Assembly (NCBI GenBank): GCA_041667115.1
Contig: JBAYFO010000049.1
Location: 1-27,295 of the forward strand
DNA from: UBA1563 sp041667115
Lineage (GTDB): Bacteria; Bacteroidota; Ignavibacteria; Ignavibacteriales; Ignavibacteriaceae
Length of the DNA stretch: 27,295 bases
Reading direction: 5' to 3'
Of this stretch, positions 22,774 through 27,295 are shown in pieces. The notes beneath the pieces were generated by a model. It did not search any database, had not been told where the DNA came from, and saw only the letters and a program-made list of their open reading frames with translations. Both the position numbers and the translations under genes were made by a program. Position 1 is the first letter of the stretch. Every line of letters begins with the position of its first letter.

Positions 22774-22837
22774 CGCACATTCCCATAGTCCCACAGTCTC
22801 TTTCCACCTCCCAACTTCTCCGCAATCCAACCTCCTT
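22774..22837. repeat. Degenerate 8-bp array
   Basis: Eight consecutive octamers: CGCACATT, CCCATAGT, CCCACAGT, CTCTTTCC, ACCTCCCA, ACTTCTCC, GCAATCCA, ACCTCCTT. Neighbouring units are similar (CCCATAGT/CCCACAGT; ACCTCCCA/ACCTCCTT). The strand is strongly biased, with C and T dominating the plus strand. Confidence 0.6.
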
Positions 22838-22855
22838 TCGCATCTCCTTTCCTGA

Positions 22856-22939
22856 GTAGTACGGAGGTTTCTATGGCTAGTATATGAGCTTTTTTTAGTA
22901 GTACGCTATCTTTTATTGGTAGTACACGCAATTTTCTTG
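22856..22939. repeat. Four-copy 21-bp periodic repeat
   Basis: Units begin at 22856, 22877, 22898 and 22919 with GTAGTAC, CTAGTAT, GTAGTAC and GTAGTAC. TAGTA is invariant at unit positions 2-6, and a T-rich second half follows. The spacing is exactly 21 bp. On the minus strand this reads as a 7-residue period, for example 'SVLLKKAH' and 'SVLLRKGD'. Confidence 0.75.
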
Positions 22940-23003
22940 ATATTATACCCGTTGGTAGGCGATTATTTAATAGGTCACCTTATGCAAAATTATACAAATC
23001 GTA

Positions 23004-23024
23004 GGGCGATTCTCTGAATCGCCC
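23004..23024. repeat. REP-like hairpin GGGCGATTC-TCT-GAATCGCCC
   Basis: A perfect 9-bp inverted repeat with a 3-nt loop, preceded by CGTA. Its form resembles the dispersed 'GGGCGATTC...GAATCGCCC' palindromes known from many bacterial genomes. Confidence 0.8.
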
Positions 23025-23054
23025 ATGCGTTTTACTTCGACTCGTTCATTTAAG

Positions 23055-23084
23055 GGTCGAATCCGAAAGCTTTCGGATTCGACC
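23055..23084. repeat. 30-bp perfect palindrome
   Basis: GGTCGAATCCGAAAG followed immediately by its reverse complement CTTTCGGATTCGACC. It lies 30 bp after the REP-like hairpin and shares the flank type (GGTCGAATC versus GGGCGATTC). It is not followed by a T run and ends 119 bp before the clpC stop. Confidence 0.85.
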
Positions 23085-23138
23085 TACATATTTGCGTACG
23101 TTGTATGAGTAATTTATTCGCGGGTTGATAATAAAACA

Positions 23139-23171
23139 GAGATGACACTTTAAATAAATTGATGTCATCTC
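23139..23171 (-). terminator. Rho-independent terminator of clpC
   Basis: On the minus strand GAGATGACA (23171-23163) pairs with TGTCATCTC (23147-23139) around a 15-nt AT loop, followed by TGTTTTATTAT. It lies 32 nt after the clpC stop. Confidence 0.8.
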
Positions 23172-23203
23172 CGTGGAAAGTTTTTAACTTAATATTTTCA
23201 GTT

Positions 23204-25702
23204 TTATTTTTTCTCTTCTTCAGCACTTGAAACATCGGAAACAATTTCATCTTCAATAAAAATTAACTGCTCGGTTTTTTCAACGTGCTTTGCAATTATT
23301 TTGCTTCCTTCCTTGAATGAGCCACGCAAAATTTCTTCTGCTAAAGGGTCTTCAATGTACTGCTGTATGGCTCTCCGTAACGGACGCGCACCGAACTTTG
23401 GATCAAATCCTTTTTCTGCAATAAATTCTTTTGCGGAATCTTCTAAGACTATCTCCATTTTATTGTCGTGAATGTTATTAAGCAAATCCTTTATTTCAAT
23501 ATCGATAATTTTGAGTATGTCTTCCTTTTCAAGACTTCTGAATACGATTGTCTCGTCCAAACGATTTAGGAATTCCGGATTAAATAACTTTTTCATTGCT
23601 TCTTCAACAGTATTTTTCATTGAAGAATAATGGTTCTCTCCGCCCGGCGCATTTGAAAAACCAAATGCACCGATTGACTTGATATCTCTAGCACCTATAT
23701 TCGAAGTCATAATAATGATCGTGTTTTTGAAATCTACTTTCCTTCCCAAACTATCGGTTAAAACTCCTTCATCTAACACTTGAAGGAGAATTGAAAAGAT
23801 ATCAGGATGAGCTTTTTCAATTTCATCAAAGAGGACAACGGAATAAGGTTTGCGTCTTACCTTCTCAGTCAATTGTCCCCCTTCTTCATAGCCAACATAT
23901 CCGGGAGGCGCACCAACTAAACGGGAGACTGCGAACTTTTCCATGTATTCGCTCATATCAATTTTTATCAACGCACTGTCTGAATCAAATAAATATCTCG
24001 CAAGAACTTTACACAATTCTGTCTTCCCGACACCTGTCGGTCCAAGAAATATAAAACTGCCAATTGGGCGTTTTGGATTTTTTAATCCTGCTCTTGCTCT
24101 CCGGATAGATTTCGTTAATTTCGATACAGCTTCATCCTGCCCAACTATCATGGCTTTCAGCGATTCTTCCATGTTAAGCAATTTATCCGATTCTGTTTGT
24201 GCAACACGCGTAACCGGGATACCCGTCATCATAGCAACAACTGTAGCAATGTCCTCTTCAGAGACATCATAAATAATATCTTTTGTCTTCGCTTCCCATT
24301 CGCGTTTGGCAACTTCTAAATCAGATTGAATGCGCCGTTCTTTATCTCGCAGCCGGGCAGCATCTTCATAATCCTGTTTCTTTACAACTAAAGATTTTTC
24401 TTGTCTTACTTTTACTATCTCATCTTCCAGAGCTAGAATTTCCTGCGGGACTTCAAAATTGCCCATATGCACACGCGAACCGGCTTCATCAAGCACATCT
24501 ATCGCTTTATCAGGGAGATGCCTGTCTGTGATATAACGTTCGCTTAATTTTACTGCGGCTTGAATTCCCTGGTCACTATATTTTACGTGATGATGTTCTT
24601 CATATTTAAATTTAATATTGAAAAGAATCTGTATAGTTTCTTCTGCACTCGGTGGTTCGACCATAATTTTTTGAAACCGTCTGTCGAGCGCTCCGTCGGT
24701 TTCAATATATTTCCGGTACTCATCTAATGTGGTTGCACCGATACATTGAATATCTCCGCGTGAAAGTGCAGGCTTAAACATATTCGAGGCATCCAGCGAA
24801 CCGGAAGCGCCGCCTGCACCAACAATGGTATGAAGTTCGTCGATAAAGAGAATAACGTCTTTTGCTTTTTCAAGTTCATTCATTAACGCTTTCATTCTCT
24901 CTTCAAATTGTCCGCGGTACTTAGTTCCGGCAACAAGTCCGGCTAAATCTAAAGTAACGACCCGTTTATCTTGCAATATTCTCGGAACTTTCTTCTGCAC
25001 AATGCGCAGTGCAAGCCCTTCTGCAATTGCAGTTTTACCAACACCGGGTTCGCCTATTAATACCGGATTATTCTTTTTTCTCCGGCTTAAGATTTGCGCA
25101 ACGCGTTCAATTTCTTTTTCTCGTCCAACTACCGGATCTAATTTCTCATCGATTGCAAGTTTGGTTAGATCTCTTCCAAAGTTATCAAGCACGGGAGTTT
25201 TTGTTTTTTCCGCTTTTTTCTCAGCTTGAGCAGGAGGAGTTCCTTTCACTTGATCTTTAGGCTCTTTGCTTGACAACATCTCATTCAATTCTGCACGGGT
25301 AATGTCATACGTAACATTAAATTGATGGAGAATTTGTGTGGCAATATTTTCTTCATCTCTCAAGAGAGAAAGGAGTAAATGTTCAGTACCAATAACATCT
25401 GCTTTATATATTTTTGCTTCAATTTGTGTAATCTTTAAAACCTTTTCCGCCTGCTTTGTTAATGGGATATTCCCAATTGTAAGCGTTCCACCTGCAACAC
25501 GTACTGTATCTTCAACGGATTTTTTTAACCGGACTAAATCGCAGTCCAGGTTTCGCAAAATACGGACAGCCACCCCTTGTCCTTCGCGGATAATACCGAG
25601 GAGTAAATGTTCTGTGCCAATATAATCGTGACCAAGCCGGAGCGCTTCTTCGCGGCTTAATCGAATTACATCTTGAAGTCTATCTGAAAAATTTCCGTCC
25701 AT
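23204..25702 (-). CDS. clpC: ATP-dependent Clp protease ATP-binding subunit ClpC
   Basis: An 832-residue Hsp100/AAA+ unfoldase that feeds substrates to ClpP. Two Clp-N repeats occupy residues ~1-75 and ~80-145 ('GTEHLLLGIIREGQGVA' and 'GTEHLLLSLLRDEENIA'). AAA domain 1 has Walker A 'GEPGVGKTA' (217-225) and Walker B 'VILFIDELH'. A UVR-type segment with the coiled middle domain lies near 443-470 ('DYEDAARLRDKERRIQSDL'), which separates ClpC from ClpA and ClpB. AAA domain 2 has 'GPTGVGKTEL' (554-563), 'VVLFDEIEKAHPDIF' and 'EFLNRLDETIVF'. 'GAFGFS' near 678-683 fits the ClpP-docking loop. The 'GARPLRRAIQQYIEDPLAEEIL' end is canonical. An AAGGGA site precedes the ATG. It is transcribed alone, divergent from floA, with its own terminator. 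Confidence 0.97.
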   Translation of the reverse strand: MDGNFSDRLQDVIRLSREEALRLGHDYIGTEHLLLGIIREGQGVAVRILRNLDCDLVRLKKSVEDTVRVAGGTLTIGNIPLTKQAEKVLKITQIEAKIYKADVIGTEHLLLSLLRDEENIATQILHQFNVTYDITRAELNEMLSSKEPKDQVKGTPPAQAEKKAEKTKTPVLDNFGRDLTKLAIDEKLDPVVGREKEIERVAQILSRRKKNNPVLIGEPGVGKTAIAEGLALRIVQKKVPRILQDKRVVTLDLAGLVAGTKYRGQFEERMKALMNELEKAKDVILFIDELHTIVGAGGASGSLDASNMFKPALSRGDIQCIGATTLDEYRKYIETDGALDRRFQKIMVEPPSAEETIQILFNIKFKYEEHHHVKYSDQGIQAAVKLSERYITDRHLPDKAIDVLDEAGSRVHMGNFEVPQEILALEDEIVKVRQEKSLVVKKQDYEDAARLRDKERRIQSDLEVAKREWEAKTKDIIYDVSEEDIATVVAMMTGIPVTRVAQTESDKLLNMEESLKAMIVGQDEAVSKLTKSIRRARAGLKNPKRPIGSFIFLGPTGVGKTELCKVLARYLFDSDSALIKIDMSEYMEKFAVSRLVGAPPGYVGYEEGGQLTEKVRRKPYSVVLFDEIEKAHPDIFSILLQVLDEGVLTDSLGRKVDFKNTIIIMTSNIGARDIKSIGAFGFSNAPGGENHYSSMKNTVEEAMKKLFNPEFLNRLDETIVFRSLEKEDILKIIDIEIKDLLNNIHDNKMEIVLEDSAKEFIAEKGFDPKFGARPLRRAIQQYIEDPLAEEILRGSFKEGSKIIAKHVEKTEQLIFIEDEIVSDVSSAEEEKK

Positions 25703-25760
25703 ATTTTTAGTTCCCTTGTTTTATTTAACAACAATTTTAATTCCAAAATTGTTTCATTCA

Positions 25761-25790
25761 CAATATATTAATTGAATTATCTTCAATCAA
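25761..25790 (-). promoter_or_regulatory. Candidate promoter for clpC
   Basis: On the minus strand TTG at 25790-25788 is followed after exactly 20 nt by TATATTG at 25767-25761, close to the TAnnTTTG pattern. It lies about 60 bp upstream of the clpC ATG. Confidence 0.4.
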
Positions 25791-25830
25791 GTTAGAAATA
25801 GTACGATTACACGATTTTTCGGCTCTTCCC

Positions 25831-25859
25831 TTGAAAAACAGTAAAAATTATTGTAAATA
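25831..25859 (+). promoter_or_regulatory. Possible sigma70-like promoter for floA
   Basis: TTGAAA (25831-25836) is separated by 17 nt from TAAATA (25854-25859), about 32 bp before the floA ATG. This is a weak pattern match in AT-rich DNA. Confidence 0.3.
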
Positions 25860-25891
25860 GGAGCAAGAAAAAAATATATTTAGGAGTAAAT

Positions 25892-26872
25892 ATGGAAGCA
25901 TTAGCAGGCTTATCAGTGATTCTGATAGTTGTTGCCTTAATCATTCTCTTCATCATTCTCTATTTCGTACCAATCGGCTTGTTTGTAACAGCATACTTTT
26001 CCGGTGTTAAAGTAAGAATTTTCAAAGATCTCGTTGGTATGCGTCTACGAAAAGTCCCACCTCACATCATCGTTCGCTCAATGATCACTGCAACCAAAGC
26101 AGGCATCACGCTCGATGTCGGTAAATTGGAAGCGCATTATCTTGCCGGAGGAAATGTTGATAGAGTTATTAACGCCCTTATCTCTGCAGATAAAGCAAAT
26201 CTTGGTTTATCTTTTGAACGCGCTACGGCAATTGATTTAGCCGGGCGAGATGTTTTGGAAGCCGTAAAAATGTCGGTGCTTCCTAAAGTAATTGAAACTC
26301 CGCTTGTTTCTGCAATGGCAAAGAACGGTATTCAACTTAAAGCAGTGGCGAGAATTACAATTCGTACAAACATTGACCGCCTTGTTGGTGGAGCCACCGA
26401 AGCAACCATCTTAGCGAGAGTTGGCGAAGGAATTGTTTCAACAATCGGTTCATCCGATACACATAAACATGTTCTTGAAAATCCTGATTCTATTTCTAAA
26501 GTTGTATTGGCAAAAGGGCTTGATGCCGGAACTGCTTTTGAAATTCTTTCAATTGATATCGCTGATGTTGATGTTGGTGAAAACATCGGTGCAAAATTAC
26601 AAACCGATCAAGCGCAAGCCGATCTACAAATTGCCCGTGCACGCGCTGAAGAGCGCAGAGCCGCAGCAGTAGCGCTTGAACAGGAAATGGTCGCCGAAGT
26701 TGCTAAACAAAGAGCACGCGTAACTGAAGCTGAAGCTGAAATCCCAAAAGCAATTGCTGAAGCTTTCCGTAGCGGGCACTTGGGTGTAATGGATTATTAC
26801 AACTTGAAAAATATCCAGGCAGATACGCAGATGCGTGATTCAATTGCAAAACCGGAAGAGAAAAAAGGATAA
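25892..26872 (+). CDS. floA: Flotillin-like protein FloA (UPF0365)
   Basis: A 326-residue membrane scaffold protein of the FloA/YqfA family, about the length of B. subtilis FloA. These proteins organise functional membrane microdomains. The N-terminus has a hydrophobic hairpin (about residues 5-35, 'ILIVVALIILFIILYFVPIG'). It is followed by the conserved 'LVGMRLRKVPPHIIV', 'AGITLDVGKLEAHYLAGGNV', 'FERATAIDLAGRDVLEAVKM' and the PHB/SPFH-like core 'AVARITIRTNIDRLVGGATE'. The C-terminal third is an Ala/Glu/Arg-rich coiled coil ('QADLQIARARAEERRAAAVA') ending near 'DYYNLKNIQADTQMRDSI', a well-conserved block. A strong TTTAGGAG ribosome site precedes the ATG. It is divergent from clpC and lies 5 nt ahead of a small membrane-anchored protein in the same operon. 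Confidence 0.96.
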   Translation: MEALAGLSVILIVVALIILFIILYFVPIGLFVTAYFSGVKVRIFKDLVGMRLRKVPPHIIVRSMITATKAGITLDVGKLEAHYLAGGNVDRVINALISADKANLGLSFERATAIDLAGRDVLEAVKMSVLPKVIETPLVSAMAKNGIQLKAVARITIRTNIDRLVGGATEATILARVGEGIVSTIGSSDTHKHVLENPDSISKVVLAKGLDAGTAFEILSIDIADVDVGENIGAKLQTDQAQADLQIARARAEERRAAAVALEQEMVAEVAKQRARVTEAEAEIPKAIAEAFRSGHLGVMDYYNLKNIQADTQMRDSIAKPEEKKG

Positions 26873-26877
26873 GCTAA

Positions 26878-27295
26878 ATGGATAATTTAATCAACATTCT
26901 TGTTGCTATAATTATTATTTATAGTTTTCTCTCGCCGCTCTTCAAAAAAAAGAAAGACGACACCGGTGCATCGACCTCAAGCAAGAGGAATCCATATACC
27001 CCTCCTGTTAGACAGAGACCTTCGTATCAAAATAAAGATTTAGATATTTTTACGGAGATCGAGGAAATGATGAACCGGGGAAATCTTCCATCGCCAAAAC
27101 CCATTCCGCTGCCGGAAGAAGTTCTCGCAAAAAATTCGGATGAACATCAACCAACCCCTTCCGAACATAAACTGGAAGATTGGAAGATGGATTTGAAATC
27201 AGCTCATCAAAAGTTTAAAATCTCTGAAGATGAACGGATGAATATAGAAAGAGACTTAGAGAAAAAGTTTAGCGCACAAAGAAAGGTTTATTACA
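26878..27295 (+). CDS. Hypothetical single-pass membrane protein, C-terminus cut by the window
   Basis: An ATG at 26878, 5 nt after the floA stop (with AAAAAAGGAT overlapping the end of floA as ribosome site), opens a frame that runs to the right edge without a stop, giving 139 visible codons. Residues ~4-20 are hydrophobic ('LINILVAIIIIYSFLSPLF') and are followed by a run of lysines. It is therefore predicted to be anchored with a cytoplasmic tail. The rest is hydrophilic, rich in Pro, Lys and Glu ('PYTPPVRQRPS', 'PSPKPIPLPEE'), with a helical stretch 'EDERMNIERDLEKKF' near the visible end. I recognise no family. Tight coupling with floA suggests a partner of the flotillin scaffold, which is inference from position only. 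Confidence 0.75.
   Translation, partial: MDNLINILVAIIIIYSFLSPLFKKKKDDTGASTSSKRNPYTPPVRQRPSYQNKDLDIFTEIEEMMNRGNLPSPKPIPLPEEVLAKNSDEHQPTPSEHKLEDWKMDLKSAHQKFKISEDERMNIERDLEKKFSAQRKVYY

Larger units (their letters stand above)
22421..23203. other. 783-bp non-coding stretch rich in several repeat types
   Basis: This stretch lies between the start of the endonuclease gene and the end of clpC, both on the minus strand. It should hold the endonuclease promoter (not assigned) and the clpC terminator. It contains an inverted repeat, an 8-bp array, a 21-bp array and two palindromes, listed separately. A minus-strand frame at 22737-22931 is composed almost wholly of these repeats and is not called as a gene. 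Confidence 0.8.

Noticed and set aside
22737..22931. 64-residue minus-strand open frame with a 7-residue repeat pattern
   Set aside because: Almost entirely made of the 8-bp and 21-bp arrays, without a convincing ribosome site or known domain; better explained as repeat DNA.
22856..22939. CRISPR array
   Set aside because: The units are directly adjacent and degenerate with no unique spacers, and no cas genes are nearby.

Overview
The window looks like a piece of chromosome from a bacterium of the Bacteroidota/Chlorobiota/Ignavibacteriota group, most likely an Ignavibacteria-like lineage. The evidence is: a secreted 913-residue protein ending in a type IX secretion (T9SS) sorting domain with the 'NYPNPFNP' signature; AT-rich DNA; several candidate promoters resembling the Bacteroidota -33 TTTG / -7 TAnnTTTG pattern; weak or variable Shine-Dalgarno sites; and many short dispersed palindromes and micro-repeats. 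No phage, integrase, transposase or CRISPR array is visible. Most genes are chromosomal housekeeping or envelope genes.

Layout. Positions 1-4850 are one minus-strand cluster read PP2C phosphatase -> membrane Ser/Thr kinase with an outward beta-propeller -> murA -> membrane protein with the start of a peptidase-MA-like domain (cut by the window edge). This joins a phospho-signalling pair to the first step of peptidoglycan synthesis. Positions 4970-7095 are a plus-strand unit: tRNA-Leu(UAG), trigger factor (TTG start 26 nt after the tRNA) and clpP (overlapping tig by 17 nt), closed by a strong hairpin. Then come a LACTB-like serine hydrolase, a two-gene glycosyltransferase unit (GT4 then GT9, ATGA overlap), an unrecognised minus-strand gene, an M24 metallopeptidase, a lipoprotein peroxiredoxin, a minus-strand lipocalin, and a YkpA-type ABC-F ATPase.

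Positions 16311-17492 hold a PepSY-TM-like membrane protein and a DUF4920 secreted protein, separated by a 108-bp nested inverted repeat. A Uup-type ABC-F protein follows, converging on the large T9SS-exported endonuclease I. A 783-bp non-coding stretch (22421-23203) then carries several repeat types: an 8-bp array, a 21-bp array, a REP-like hairpin, a 30-bp perfect palindrome and the clpC terminator. ClpC (minus) and the flotillin-like FloA (plus) are divergent, and FloA is followed by a small membrane-anchored protein cut by the right edge.

Functionally, the window is dominated by protein quality control (trigger factor, ClpP, ClpC), ribosome rescue-type ABC-F factors and envelope functions (MurA, kinase/phosphatase, glycosyltransferases, lipocalin, FloA). 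I see no clear undescribed defence or mobile system. The features most worth following are the propeller-kinase/phosphatase/murA operon, the short repeat arrays that occur both inside the T9SS gene's coding sequence and in the adjacent intergenic region, the PepSY/DUF4920 pair with its structured spacer, and the unrecognised gene at 10953-11921.
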